From Tatumella terrea (GTDB lineage Bacteria; Pseudomonadota; Gammaproteobacteria; Enterobacterales; Enterobacteriaceae): a stretch of DNA of 64,000 nucleotides. Below the pieces are notes generated by a model. The model did no database searches. It worked only from the letters and a program-made list of their open reading frames with translations, and was not told the origin of the DNA. Below are positions 48,607 to 56,609 of the stretch, piece after piece (positions within the stretch are counted from its first letter, which is position 1; each line of letters begins with the position of its first letter). Where the stretch lies: contig NZ_BAAAFX010000018.1 in NCBI RefSeq assembly GCF_039523755.1, positions 248,001 to 312,000 on the forward strand. Reading direction: 5' to 3'. Both the position numbers and the translations under genes were made by a program.

Positions 48607-49428
48607 ATGGAACCAGGCATCTACCACAACTTATCAAATGCTGATTATCATGCGGACCCGGCGATCGGGTCTACTTCAGTTAAGCAAATCAGCGTTAGCC
48701 CAGCAAACCTCTACTTCAACCCATTCAAAGGCAGTAAGTCAGCTCATATTGGTAGCGCCATCCACGCAGCCATACTTGAGCCTGATGTGTATAAGCGGGA
48801 CTTCCATTTGCTTCCTGATGGCCTTGACCGGCGATCAGCTGACTACAAGGCAGCGGTAAGTGAATACGGTTCAGACTTTGTTCTTGTGGGTAGCGAGGTT
48901 GAAACAGTAAACCGCATGGTTGAGTCAGCAAGAATGAACAGTGATTTTGTTGATTACATGCGGTCACCTGGTAAATCTGAGATCTCCATGTTTGCCACGT
49001 GTGACATCACTGGCCTTAACCTGAAATGCAGGTTTGACAGGCTTTCTGAGTCCTATCCTTACCCGCTGGATGTGAAAAGTTGCAGGGATGCATCGGAGCG
49101 AGGGTTCAGCAGTGCATTCGGCCAGTATCACTACCACATCCAGGCGGCCTTTTACCTTCATGTCCTAAGGCTGGTAACCGGCAGAGATCTTAATCAGTTC
49201 TGTTTTTTCGCCGTAGAAAATACAGCTCCTTATCGAAACTGCATGTATTACATCGGCGAGGAGTCGCTTGAGCAGGGACGAAAGCAGATGCTTGAGGCGC
49301 TGGAGAAACTAGCCGAATGCATGGAAAGCGAATCAGCCAGATATGAGGGGATTGTTCTCCCCTCGTCTGAAATAAACATCCCTTCTTATCTCTTCGATGA
49401 AGAGTTTGATGACGAGGTAATAATCTAA
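48607..49428 (+). CDS. RecE-like PD-(D/E)XK exonuclease (ExoVIII type)
   Basis: This 273-residue protein matches the nuclease domain of exonuclease VIII (DUF3799 type). It shows GIYHNLSNADYHADPAIGST near residue 3, IGSAIHAAILEPD near 51 (family histidine), LKCRFDRLSE then PLDVKSCRDAS near 157 (the D..K catalytic part) and YHYHIQAAFYLHVL near 178. ATG 48607 follows GGAG. It is the short form without the long RecE N-terminus. In the pathway it makes 3' overhangs for annealing. It overlaps the next gene by one base (TAATG). Confidence 0.85.
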   Translation: MEPGIYHNLSNADYHADPAIGSTSVKQISVSPANLYFNPFKGSKSAHIGSAIHAAILEPDVYKRDFHLLPDGLDRRSADYKAAVSEYGSDFVLVGSEVETVNRMVESARMNSDFVDYMRSPGKSEISMFATCDITGLNLKCRFDRLSESYPYPLDVKSCRDASERGFSSAFGQYHYHIQAAFYLHVLRLVTGRDLNQFCFFAVENTAPYRNCMYYIGEESLEQGRKQMLEALEKLAECMESESARYEGIVLPSSEINIPSYLFDEEFDDEVII

Positions 49429-50003
49429 TGGACCTATCAAAAACCATTATCCCACGCTCTGATCAGCTTAATTTTGACGATGTTCAGATAAGTAGTATCA
49501 CCGCGGTAATTAAATCTGTCCGAGCCGGAAATAAAGAGCAGCCAGTATTTATTGATTTGGAAGGATATGACGGAAGGCCTTACAAACCATCAAAATCAAT
49601 GCGCCGAGTCTTGATTGAGGGTTGGGGCAATGACGGCCATGCCTGGGCGGGGAAATCTTTAACCTTGGCCGGAGACCCCTCTGTGAAGTACGGAGGTGTG
49701 GCTGTTGGCGGCATTAAAGTTAAAGCCATGAGCGATGTCGAATCCAGCTTTTCTCTGATGCTGACGGTATCGCGAGGGAAACGCGTAGAGCATGTGGTCG
49801 AAAAATTGGTAACGAAACCCAAGGTAGACCCGCTGGAGTGGTTTTCCGAAGTAGCAATGCACTCAACGCTGGCTCAACTTGAAAGTAGATTTGAGAAAAC
49901 AAAGGCGGCTCTTGCTGGCGATGACGATCGGGTGAGTAAGGCCACTGAGGTATATAAGACCAGAAAATCAGAGCTGGAGGCGGCCGGAGGAAATTCCGCA
50001 TGA
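49428..50003 (+). CDS. Unrecognised partner of the nuclease, possible ssDNA-binding/annealing protein
   Basis: The 191-residue protein has a beta-rich core (ISSITAVIKSVRAG, FIDLEGYDGRPYKPSKSMRRVL, AGKSLTLAGDPSVKYGGVAVGG) and a helical charged C-terminus. The core looks like an OB-type fold. It occupies the slot of RecT or Red beta after the exonuclease and is translationally coupled to it. No RecT, Erf or Redbeta motif is visible. It could be a divergent annealing protein or an SSB-like factor. Confidence 0.6.
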   Translation: MDLSKTIIPRSDQLNFDDVQISSITAVIKSVRAGNKEQPVFIDLEGYDGRPYKPSKSMRRVLIEGWGNDGHAWAGKSLTLAGDPSVKYGGVAVGGIKVKAMSDVESSFSLMLTVSRGKRVEHVVEKLVTKPKVDPLEWFSEVAMHSTLAQLESRFEKTKAALAGDDDRVSKATEVYKTRKSELEAAGGNSA

Positions 50004-50317
50004 AGCTAACGCCCCACTACCGCCGGACAAGGGAATGTCCGCTATCTGGCATCAAGGAGAAGATAACCTGGCAGTTAAACAAGGGGCCAATGACAGGCCA
50101 GCAACTTGCCGACAAATTCGGCCTTAGCCTCGGAAGGATAAACGAGGTTATGCGCTCCAGCTTTAAAGGCGACACCGTAAAGCTCGGCAAAGGAGAGCCA
50201 TTCGCCACTGATGGCAGAGCCATGGACAGGCTCTACTGGTTGGAAGCCAAACCACGGCGCGTTAATGCGAAAGAAAAGACACGGATCGTCTTCAGCCGAA
50301 AGCACTACGTCAATTAA
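50000..50317 (+). CDS. Winged-helix-like early protein
   Basis: A 105-residue basic protein with a small HTH (ITWQLNKGPMTGQQLADKFG, LSLGRINEVMRSS). Its ATG overlaps the previous stop (ATGA). It may be a regulator of the early operon or a DNA-binding replication accessory. Family not recognised. Confidence 0.6.
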   Translation: MKLTPHYRRTRECPLSGIKEKITWQLNKGPMTGQQLADKFGLSLGRINEVMRSSFKGDTVKLGKGEPFATDGRAMDRLYWLEAKPRRVNAKEKTRIVFSRKHYVN

Positions 50318-50381
50318 ACCCCATTCACCCACCCTATCCTCTGCCATACGGCACCGGGAGGGTTATCTGTTGGAGAGGAAA

Positions 50382-50750
50382 GTGACTAATAATCAATACG
50401 CAGAACGAGACATCATGGACCTGGATATATCAGGCAACCACTACTCCCGCCATATATCAGCAATGACCCGCGAGGGACTTCACAGTAAATCAGACATTGC
50501 TGCGGAACTGGCATGGCGGGACGCACGCATTGCAGAACTGGAAACCCGTACAGTGAAGCTGCCGAAGCCACACACCCACTTAATCTGGATTCAGGCAGGC
50601 CATGCGCCGGATGGCTTTTGGGATTACGTAACGGTATCTCACAGCGAGAAAGACAGAAGCTGTGATGGCTCTGAACGCTACCCGGTTTATGCGCGTTGGG
50701 ACATCGAAGAGGTGCTAAAAGCTGCTGGCATCAAGTTGGAGTCTGAGTGA
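50382..50750 (+). CDS. Hypothetical early protein, 122 residues
   Basis: Start GTG 50382 is preferred because GGAGAGGA precedes it; an internal ATG (MDLDISG) is the alternative. The middle has a helix DIAAELAWRDARIAELE common in Ea22-like phage proteins, and the C-terminal half has WDYVTVSHSEKDRSCDG and ARWDIEEVLKAAG. Function unknown. It overlaps the next ATG. Confidence 0.6.
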   Translation: MTNNQYAERDIMDLDISGNHYSRHISAMTREGLHSKSDIAAELAWRDARIAELETRTVKLPKPHTHLIWIQAGHAPDGFWDYVTVSHSEKDRSCDGSERYPVYARWDIEEVLKAAGIKLESE

Positions 50751-51121
50751 TGAAAAAATTAACTAAGCGTGTGCAGGCTGGCGGCCTGTGGTTCGATGTT
50801 CCGGTAAATATTAACTATGTGGCGTTTTCGCACTCTGGTGATGTTTATTGTTACCTGCGTAAACCGCCAAAGCCAGTCGCCAGCTGGAAGAGATCGATGT
50901 TCCAACCTTGCGGAATGGTATCTCTCGAAGGTGCAGACTGGCGCGAGTGCTGTTGGTATGTGGGCGACCAGCTTGATGGTGAGGACACCGAACGCCGGGA
51001 GTGGATGGCGCGTGGTGTTGAATTAGCGATTAATAAACTGAAAGGACTCGGTGACAAATCTTATTCACCGTATGAGCTTGAGTGCCTCTCGAACTCCATT
51101 CGAGCCGGGGAGGTTGAATGA
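50750..51121 (+). CDS. Hypothetical early protein, 123 residues
   Basis: Trp- and Cys-containing protein (WFDVPVNINYVAFSH, WRECCWYVGDQLD) starting at ATG 50750 that overlaps the previous stop. It ends in ATGA with the next gene. No domain recognised. Confidence 0.6.
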   Translation: MKKLTKRVQAGGLWFDVPVNINYVAFSHSGDVYCYLRKPPKPVASWKRSMFQPCGMVSLEGADWRECCWYVGDQLDGEDTERREWMARGVELAINKLKGLGDKSYSPYELECLSNSIRAGEVE

Positions 51122-51561
51122 AACCAATAACTGAGCAGAGACGGCAGGAGCTGATTGCTGATTGTGAAAAGGAAATAGAACACGCTGAAAAGCTTCTTTT
51201 GTCAGCAGGTCTCGCAATAGGATGGCGGAAGGTACATGAAAATAACTTGTTAAAACATCAAATCGCCCTGGCTTCACTGACTGCGGCGCCGGAGGTATCA
51301 GAGATTGAGTCTGTGCACCCGGAAAATGGAAACACAATCATTCATTTACGCAGGGGCGGATTAAAGAACATCTCACCTGAGGATATTGCAGAGTATGAAA
51401 TGATTGAAACCGAGAAATTCTACACCGCCCCGCCGGTTCCGGTGATTAAGTTGCCTGATGAGATTGAGGGTATCGAACATTCAGAGTATGGGGCTGGAAA
51501 GAAGGACGGGTGGAATTTATGTCTTGATGAAATCAAACGACGCAACGGCCTGGGGGAGTGA
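51118..51561 (+). CDS. Hypothetical early protein, 147 residues
   Basis: N-terminal helical region (RRQELIADCEKEIEHAEKLL), short beta parts, and C-terminal EYGAGKKDGWNLCLDEIKRR, a segment seen in Ea22/ead-like phage early proteins. It is linked to neighbours by overlapping start/stop codons. Function unknown. Confidence 0.6.
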   Translation: MKPITEQRRQELIADCEKEIEHAEKLLLSAGLAIGWRKVHENNLLKHQIALASLTAAPEVSEIESVHPENGNTIIHLRRGGLKNISPEDIAEYEMIETEKFYTAPPVPVIKLPDEIEGIEHSEYGAGKKDGWNLCLDEIKRRNGLGE

Positions 51562-51902
51562 TGACAAAAATACGAGCAATAGCATTAACCAGACCATGCA
51601 GTAACTGTCCATTCCTGGACTCTCCGGAGTCCATTTCTCACACGCTGAAGCCCGGGCGGCTGGCTGGAATTAAGTCTGGGCTTCTTGCTGACGATATGGC
51701 GCCGTTCCTGTGCCACAAAACACTGTCAGGCCATGAAGATGATTGCGGCCAGTATCAGCATAGTGGCAAAGAGTCTCACTGCATGGGCTCAATGGCTTGG
51801 CTTTATAATCAGGGCCGTTTTAATATCAGCATGAGACTCGCTACAATGGATAAGACATGGCTCGAAAACCTGAAGCAAAGCGCCCTTTTGGTGGTGCGAT
51901 GA
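51561..51902 (+). CDS. DUF6283 family protein
   Basis: The 113-residue protein has CSNCPFLDSPES near residue 13, PFLCHKTLSG near 50, then CGQYQHSGKESHCMGS near 62, a Cys/His set that fits DUF6283 (possible metal binding). ATG 51561 overlaps the preceding stop (TGATG). Role unknown. Confidence 0.75.
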   Translation: MTKIRAIALTRPCSNCPFLDSPESISHTLKPGRLAGIKSGLLADDMAPFLCHKTLSGHEDDCGQYQHSGKESHCMGSMAWLYNQGRFNISMRLATMDKTWLENLKQSALLVVR

Positions 51903-52003
51903 TCCAGAGAATAAGCATGCTGATAATCAGAGGATGGTTCCCTGCTTTCATTAAACGAATAGCGTTCCGCATAGCTCTGTGGGATGCGTACAGGAGGAAG
52001 TGA
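51899..52003 (+). CDS. Small 34-residue amphipathic protein
   Basis: Frame MIQRISMLIIRGWF... ends DAYRRK, hydrophobic and basic. It overlaps the DUF6283 stop as ATGA and the methyltransferase ATG as TGATG, and carries the AGGAGG for the next gene. It may be a real membrane-active peptide or a coupling ORF. Confidence 0.5.
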   Translation: MIQRISMLIIRGWFPAFIKRIAFRIALWDAYRRK

Positions 52004-52482
52004 TGGATACGCCAGTGCTGGACATGTGCTGCGGCTCCCGAATGTTCTGGTTCAATAAAACAGATGAGCGAGCAACATTCTGCGATATCCGCTCTGAGAA
52101 GCACACTTTATGCGATGGACGCGCACTAAATATTTCCCCCGATATAATCGCCGATTTTCGTAACCTACCTTTCCCTGATGATAGTTTTGCTCAGGTAGTT
52201 TTTGACCCTCCCCACCTTGTGCGGGCTGGTGAAAATGGATGGATGCGGAAAAAGTATGGTGCTCTGGATAAGGATAACTGGCAGCGGGATATTGCGGATG
52301 GATTCCGTGAGGCATTTCGGGTATTGCGGCCACACGGGACTTTGATATTCAAATGGAATGAAACGCAGGTTCCGGTGAAGCTGGTGATCGCCCTAACTGA
52401 CCAGATGCCGACCATCTGGCAGCGGACTGGTAAGGGGGATAAAACGCACTGGATTATATTCCTTAAGGAGCCACCCGCATGA
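52003..52482 (+). CDS. Small class I SAM-dependent methyltransferase
   Basis: This 159-residue protein starts PVLDMCCGSRMFWF (SAM-binding motif I), then FCDIRSEKH, DFRNLPFPDDSF and VVFDPPHLVRAG (motif IV, DPPH, like DNA or RNA methyltransferases). AGGAGG lies upstream. It is short, with no target-recognition domain, so its substrate may be a small RNA, protein or DNA base. It could protect phage DNA from restriction; that is inference. Confidence 0.78.
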   Translation: MDTPVLDMCCGSRMFWFNKTDERATFCDIRSEKHTLCDGRALNISPDIIADFRNLPFPDDSFAQVVFDPPHLVRAGENGWMRKKYGALDKDNWQRDIADGFREAFRVLRPHGTLIFKWNETQVPVKLVIALTDQMPTIWQRTGKGDKTHWIIFLKEPPA

Positions 52483-52646
52483 TACTCGCCGGATACGTCA
52501 TCCTCATTCTCTCCGGTAACCAGGCAACTCCCCTCACTGAAACACTCTACCCAACCGAAACACAGTGCGAACATCAGATCGAGGCTATGGGTGATATCCA
52601 GCCCCGGCATATGCTTTTGTGTGGTAAAGTGATAAGGAAAATGTAA
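52479..52646 (+). CDS. Small DUF1482-like protein
   Basis: A 55-residue frame starting MILAGYVILILSGN, then TLYPTETQCEHQIEAMGD and LLCGKVIRK. The hydrophobic start with later Cys pair resembles DUF1482-type small phage proteins. It overlaps the methyltransferase by ATGA. Confidence 0.55.
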   Translation: MILAGYVILILSGNQATPLTETLYPTETQCEHQIEAMGDIQPRHMLLCGKVIRKM

Positions 52647-52666
52647 GATTTAGAGAGGGAGAGTGC

Positions 52667-53248
52667 GTGAGTTCAAATATTCTATACCCAGCAATAACTT
52701 CCGCTTTTGTAGCTGTTTTAGCATTATTGTTCAATAAAGAAATGAAGGAAAATGATTATACCAAAGATTGGATTAACTCATTTTCCGCTGCAACAGCTGA
52801 ATTCATATCTCATTTAGTGCAAAGAAATAGATGCCAGCAGGAATTAACAAGGATAGCTGGATATTTAGGAACCTCTCAAATTAAAGATTCTGATCAAACC
52901 AGAAGAGATGAGCGCTGGGTGGATGCCAGGAAAGATTTGGAAAAGAATCTTTATAATCATTTGACCGAGTTAATAAAACAAGAGGCATTAATAAAGATGC
53001 TTTTAGTTTCATCAGGTAAAATCAAAGAAAATCAAAGGCTTCTACTAACCCAGAAGATCGAGGATTCTGAAGCATGGCGGCCGGGAGAAAGTTTATCTGA
53101 AAATGCTGAAGAAATTTGCAAAATGTCATCGGCAATAATTAAAGATGAATGGATTAGAATAAAAAAATATGGCCCCGTACACAAATTTGTTATCTTGGTA
53201 ATAATATCCACCATTATAATTGGATGTATAGAATTGTTGAAAAAGTGA
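52667..53248 (+). CDS. Unknown two-TM protein with its own terminator
   Basis: The 193-residue protein (GTG start 52667, GGGAG upstream) has membrane segments at residues 5-23 and 172-190, with a long helical cytoplasmic part between. The DNA is AT-rich and a terminator follows. By layout it is a moron-like gene in the left operon. It shares the general membrane-plus-helices design with the candidate PanT-like protein and moron 2. No family recognised. Confidence 0.65.
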   Translation: MSSNILYPAITSAFVAVLALLFNKEMKENDYTKDWINSFSAATAEFISHLVQRNRCQQELTRIAGYLGTSQIKDSDQTRRDERWVDARKDLEKNLYNHLTELIKQEALIKMLLVSSGKIKENQRLLLTQKIEDSEAWRPGESLSENAEEICKMSSAIIKDEWIRIKKYGPVHKFVILVIISTIIIGCIELLKK

Positions 53249-53266
53249 AGCCACATCAAAAACATA

Positions 53267-53291
53267 ACCGCCCATCGAGGCGGTTTTTTAT
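53267..53291 (+). terminator. Intrinsic terminator
   Basis: AACCGCC, loop CATCGA, GGCGGTT and a T run, 19 bp after the two-TM gene. Confidence 0.88.
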
Positions 53292-53309
53292 TGCCTAAAG
53301 GAAACCACT

Positions 53310-53513
53310 ATGTACGCAGACCAACTCGACCAGGCTTCAGAACTGGAGCAGCAACAACTGAAAATTGCGATGGCGAACCGCCCGCGACCGAAGCCATTCA
53401 CCGGCAAATGCTATAGCTGTGGCGACAAGATCGACAAAGGCCACTATTGCGATTCAGCCTGCCGTGAAGATGACGAGAAACGCGAACGCGCCACGAAGTT
53501 TAACCGCCACTAA
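53310..53513 (+). CDS. TraR/DksA-like C4 zinc-finger protein
   Basis: The 67-residue protein begins with MYADQLDQASELEQQQLK and has CYSCGDKI and CDSAC, a C4-type zinc finger near residues 34-51. This is the layout of small phage TraR-like proteins that bind the RNA polymerase secondary channel. It is not a full match to DksA, so RNA polymerase binding is inference. Confidence 0.68.
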   Translation: MYADQLDQASELEQQQLKIAMANRPRPKPFTGKCYSCGDKIDKGHYCDSACREDDEKRERATKFNRH

Positions 53514-53598
53514 CCCCCCCACTAAACCAAACCACCCTACCCCCGCACCGGTCACCGGCGGCATCGTCGTGCCTGCGGGTTGGGTAAAGGAGAATGCT

Positions 53599-53793
53599 AT
53601 GCAGATTGAGCAACTCGTCACTGAAAAAGAAGTAATGGCCTGCCTTAACATCCGATCGCCCAATACCATGTGGCGTTACAGAAAGGAATGCTGTTTTCCG
53701 GAGCCGGTACGTTCACACCCGAACCAATACCGGCCATCGGAGGTACAAAGCTGGATAAACAATGGCGGGTCTAAGCAGAAGATAGCTTCCTGA
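53599..53793 (+). CDS. xis: Excisionase-like (AlpA/MerR-type HTH) protein
   Basis: A 64-residue winged-helix protein: LVTEKEVMACLNIRSPNTMWRYRK is the HTH (residues 6-29), and PNQYRPSEVQSWI is the typical end of Xis/AlpA proteins. AAGGAG precedes ATG 53599. Its 3' end overlaps the convergent int gene by 23 bp. It is the natural directionality factor. Confidence 0.85.
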   Translation: MQIEQLVTEKEVMACLNIRSPNTMWRYRKECCFPEPVRSHPNQYRPSEVQSWINNGGSKQKIAS

Positions 53794-54952
53794 CGTGCCA
53801 GAGTATCTTATCGGCGTGAAGCTCATACCCCTGCTTCTGCTCCTCGATCCAGTCATGCTTATTGTACACAGCCATAATCCCGCCCAAATCATGCCCCAGC
53901 ATCTTCTCGGTGACATGGGGCGCAACTCCCTGCTCAGACAGTCGTGTAACGAGCGTTCGGCGAAAATCGTGCGCCCTCCAGTACCCGATATCCATCTCGT
54001 CACGAATCCTGCCTATATACCTGTTGGCCGCCGATATGGATATCGGCTTGTCCAGCGCATCTCCCGGAAACAAAATCCCTTTATATGTTGTCAGCGCCTT
54101 TTCAAGCAGTGGCTCAATTTTCGGAAATATTGGTCTGCGGATTATATTTCCCATCTTGCTCAGTTCAGCAGGAGTGGTCCACACCATGCTGTCGAGATCA
54201 AAGTGCTGCGTAGTGGCCTGCCTTAGCTCTGAGTTCCTGGCCCCCCATAACATCAGCATCTGATGAAGGAGCTTGTTAGACGTTGATGCCCGGCTACGGT
54301 CTATTTTCAGCCATATCTGTGCAAGCTCCGGATAAGTAAGAACCCTGTCACCCACCTGAGATGATGTACCAAAGTCGCGAGGCAGAATGTTCATCAGAGA
54401 TGATGATTCAATATACTGCCTACGGATGCACCAGTGTGTTGCCGTTCTTAACTGGCTAAGAACCTGGCGGGCACGGCGTGGATTTTCCCGCTCCTGCACA
54501 GTAAAGAAATCGACCCATTGCTTAGCAGTAATATCTTCCATAGGTACAAAGCGAAATGCGCTATCCATTACCTTCATTACCGTGGAACTGTATAGGTCCC
54601 TGGTCTTAGGCCTGAGTTGCGTAATTACGTAGTTTTGATACCAGTAGTTCAGGCAATCAGAAAGAGTGGCTTTTGAACTCTGCCCCCTTTCAAACTTAGA
54701 GCGCGGGTCCGCGCCGGAAGCAACCAGCAGCCTCAGTTCATCAGTAATGTTTCTGGCATCTTTCAGAGACACGGACGGATACCGGCCAATGCTCATGCGC
54801 TGAAATTTCCCCTGCCATTTAAAGCGGAACTGGAAGTTGATAACTCCTTTTGGTGATATCCTTGCGCTCAGTCCATGAGAGTCTGTAACCTCAGAGGGTC
54901 CGGTATAGGCTTTGCCTGAAATTGTTCTTAGCTTCGTGTCTGAGAGAGCCAT
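53771..54952 (-). CDS. int: Tyrosine integrase
   Basis: The 393-residue recombinase has an arm-binding DUF4102-like N-terminus (SARISPKGVINFQFRFKWQG, residues 29-48), a SAM-like core-binding domain and a catalytic domain. The catalytic set is complete: R239 (GARNSE), K266 (SKMG), H328 and R331 (HDFRR), H354 (LGHD) and Y363 (AVYNK). ATG 54952 is preferred; the longer frame covers arm sites. Fragments of homologous genes lie at 9700-9760 and 10867-10990. Confidence 0.93.
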   Translation of the reverse strand: MALSDTKLRTISGKAYTGPSEVTDSHGLSARISPKGVINFQFRFKWQGKFQRMSIGRYPSVSLKDARNITDELRLLVASGADPRSKFERGQSSKATLSDCLNYWYQNYVITQLRPKTRDLYSSTVMKVMDSAFRFVPMEDITAKQWVDFFTVQERENPRRARQVLSQLRTATHWCIRRQYIESSSLMNILPRDFGTSSQVGDRVLTYPELAQIWLKIDRSRASTSNKLLHQMLMLWGARNSELRQATTQHFDLDSMVWTTPAELSKMGNIIRRPIFPKIEPLLEKALTTYKGILFPGDALDKPISISAANRYIGRIRDEMDIGYWRAHDFRRTLVTRLSEQGVAPHVTEKMLGHDLGGIMAVYNKHDWIEEQKQGYELHADKILWHVRKLSSA

Positions 54953-54959
54953 TCTAAAA

Positions 54960-55002
54960 TTGGTACACCCGAAAAATTGTGGTTGGTACAAGAATGGTAC
55001 AA
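54960..55002. promoter_or_regulatory. Right arm integrase sites
   Basis: TTGGTACAC (54960), TTGGTACAA (54983) and ATGGTACAA (54994), matching the left arm motif. They lie just before int, so integrase may also repress its own promoter. Confidence 0.72.
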
Positions 55003-55128
55003 AATATCACATGAAGTAAAGAGGATAACAAAGGAAAGTTCAGGATAAAAAAGGTTGTTAATTGAGCAATTATAGCGATAACAAATTGATATTTAATAAA
55101 ATAACAGGAAAGAAAAGGAAGGTTTCGG

Positions 55129-56559
55129 ATGAAAAAGAATGAATCAGTAACGCCTACCTTCCTTTTTCATGATTATGAGACCTTCGGTAAGCATCCGGCG
55201 CTGGATCGCCCTGCGCAGTTTGCAGGTATCCGCACGGATGCAGAATTCAATATCATCGGTGAACCTGAAGTCTTTTACTGCCGGCCTGCCGATGACTACC
55301 TTCCTCAGCCCGAAGCGGTGATGATCACAGGTATTACGCCACAACATGCGATGGCACAGGGCGTCAGTGAGGCTGAGTTCGCGCAACGTATTCATGCCCT
55401 GTTCAGTGAGCCAGGCACCTGCGTGGTCGGCTATAACAATGTGCGCTTCGATGATGAAGTCACGCGCAATATTTTCTACCGTAACTTCTACGACCCGTAT
55501 GCCTGGAGCTGGCAGAACGGTAATTCGCGCTGGGATTTACTGGACGTTATGCGTGCCTGCTATGCATTGCGCCCGGAAGGAATTGTCTGGCCCGAAAATG
55601 AAGAAGGTTTTCCTTCATTCCGGCTGGAACATCTGACCAAAGCGAACAATGTCAGCCACGAACAAGCCCATGACGCCATGTCTGATGTGTATGCCACCCT
55701 GGCAATGGCAAAACTGGTCCGCGAAAAACAGCCAAAACTGTTCGATTTCCTCTATCTCCACCGCAATAAAAATAAGCTGCAGACGCTTATCGATATTCCG
55801 CAGATGAAACCGTTGGTGCATGTCTCCGGAATGTTCGGTGCTGCCCGTGGCAATACCAGCTGGATTGTGCCACTGGCATGGCATCCGGATAACCGGAATG
55901 CACTGATCACCCTCGACCTGGCCGGTGATATTCAGCCATTATTACAGGAGAGTGCGGATGAACTGCGCGAGCGTATGTATACCCCGCGGGAACAGCGGGG
56001 AGACCTGCCGCCGGTCCCGTTAAAACTGGTCCATATTAATAAGTGCCCGGTGCTGGCACCGGCCAGCACCTTGCGTCCGGAGGATGCCGCACGGCTGGGG
56101 ATCGATCGCCAGTTCTGTCTGGATAATCTGGCGCTGCTGCGGCAGCATGCCGACATCCGTGAAAAAGTCGTCACTATCTTTGCGGATGGGCGTGAATTTG
56201 AACCCTCTCAGGATGTGGATGCGCAGTTATATGATGGTTTCTTCAGTGATGCCGACCGGCAGGCGATGAATATCGTCCGTGGCACCGAACCCGGGAATCT
56301 GCCGGCCCTGGACATCACTTTTGACGATAAGCGTATTCTGCCGCTGCTATTCCGTTACCGTGCCCGTAATTTTCCGGGAACCCTCGATCATGGTGAGCAA
56401 CAATGCTGGCTGGAACATCGTCGTGAAACACTGAACCCGGCGCGGGTGGAGCACTATATCGGTGAGCTTGAACAACTCGCCAGCCTCTATGCCGATGATG
56501 AGCGTAAGCAGTCCCTGCTGAAATCCCTCTATCGGTATGCCGAAACACTGCTGAGCTGA
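55129..56559 (+). CDS. sbcB: Exonuclease I with prophage-supplied start
   Basis: The 476-residue 3'-5' ssDNA exonuclease has the DEDD motifs: FHDYETFG (Asp and Glu, residues 13-20), NNVRFDDEV near 105, and HDAMSDVYATLAMAKL near 181. The middle and C-terminal parts follow E. coli ExoI throughout. The first codons (MKKNESVT) and all upstream DNA differ from the orphan start at 11167 (MKNKDVQ), because they come from the phage arm. Expression of this mismatch-repair and recombination exonuclease now depends on sequence supplied by the prophage. Confidence 0.95.
   Translation: MKKNESVTPTFLFHDYETFGKHPALDRPAQFAGIRTDAEFNIIGEPEVFYCRPADDYLPQPEAVMITGITPQHAMAQGVSEAEFAQRIHALFSEPGTCVVGYNNVRFDDEVTRNIFYRNFYDPYAWSWQNGNSRWDLLDVMRACYALRPEGIVWPENEEGFPSFRLEHLTKANNVSHEQAHDAMSDVYATLAMAKLVREKQPKLFDFLYLHRNKNKLQTLIDIPQMKPLVHVSGMFGAARGNTSWIVPLAWHPDNRNALITLDLAGDIQPLLQESADELRERMYTPREQRGDLPPVPLKLVHINKCPVLAPASTLRPEDAARLGIDRQFCLDNLALLRQHADIREKVVTIFADGREFEPSQDVDAQLYDGFFSDADRQAMNIVRGTEPGNLPALDITFDDKRILPLLFRYRARNFPGTLDHGEQQCWLEHRRETLNPARVEHYIGELEQLASLYADDERKQSLLKSLYRYAETLLS
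55152..55180. repeat. attR: attR core, 29 bp
   Basis: Identical to 11187-11215. It lies at codons 9-18 of the functional sbcB. Confidence 0.93.
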
Positions 56560-56564
56560 TATCG

Positions 56565-56596
56565 CGGGCCGCCCCGCCCCTGTGCGGCCCGTTTAT
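56565..56596 (+). terminator. Weak terminator-like hairpin after sbcB
   Basis: CGGGCCGC, loop, GCGGCCCG then GTTTAT. The T run is short, so termination may be partial. Confidence 0.55.
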
Positions 56597-56609
56597 ACCG
56601 GTTTCTGGC

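Larger units (their letters stand above)
11187..55180. mobile_element. Lambdoid siphoviral prophage in sbcB
   Basis: Bounded by the 29-bp direct repeats; core-to-core length is 43,965 bp. It carries cI/cro/cII/N/Q-type control, O/P replication with an iteron origin, a RecE-like nuclease, a tyrosine integrase and xis. The packaging, head, long non-contractile tail and lysis genes look complete. No essential gene is visibly broken, so it may be inducible. Three cargo genes interrupt the late operon, and other cargo sits in the rex position, in the nin region and next to attL. Confidence 0.95.

Noticed and set aside
53771..54991. ATG 54991 as the int start
   Set aside because: The extra 13 residues are encoded by the repeated arm-site sequence; ATG 54952 gives the normal N-terminus.
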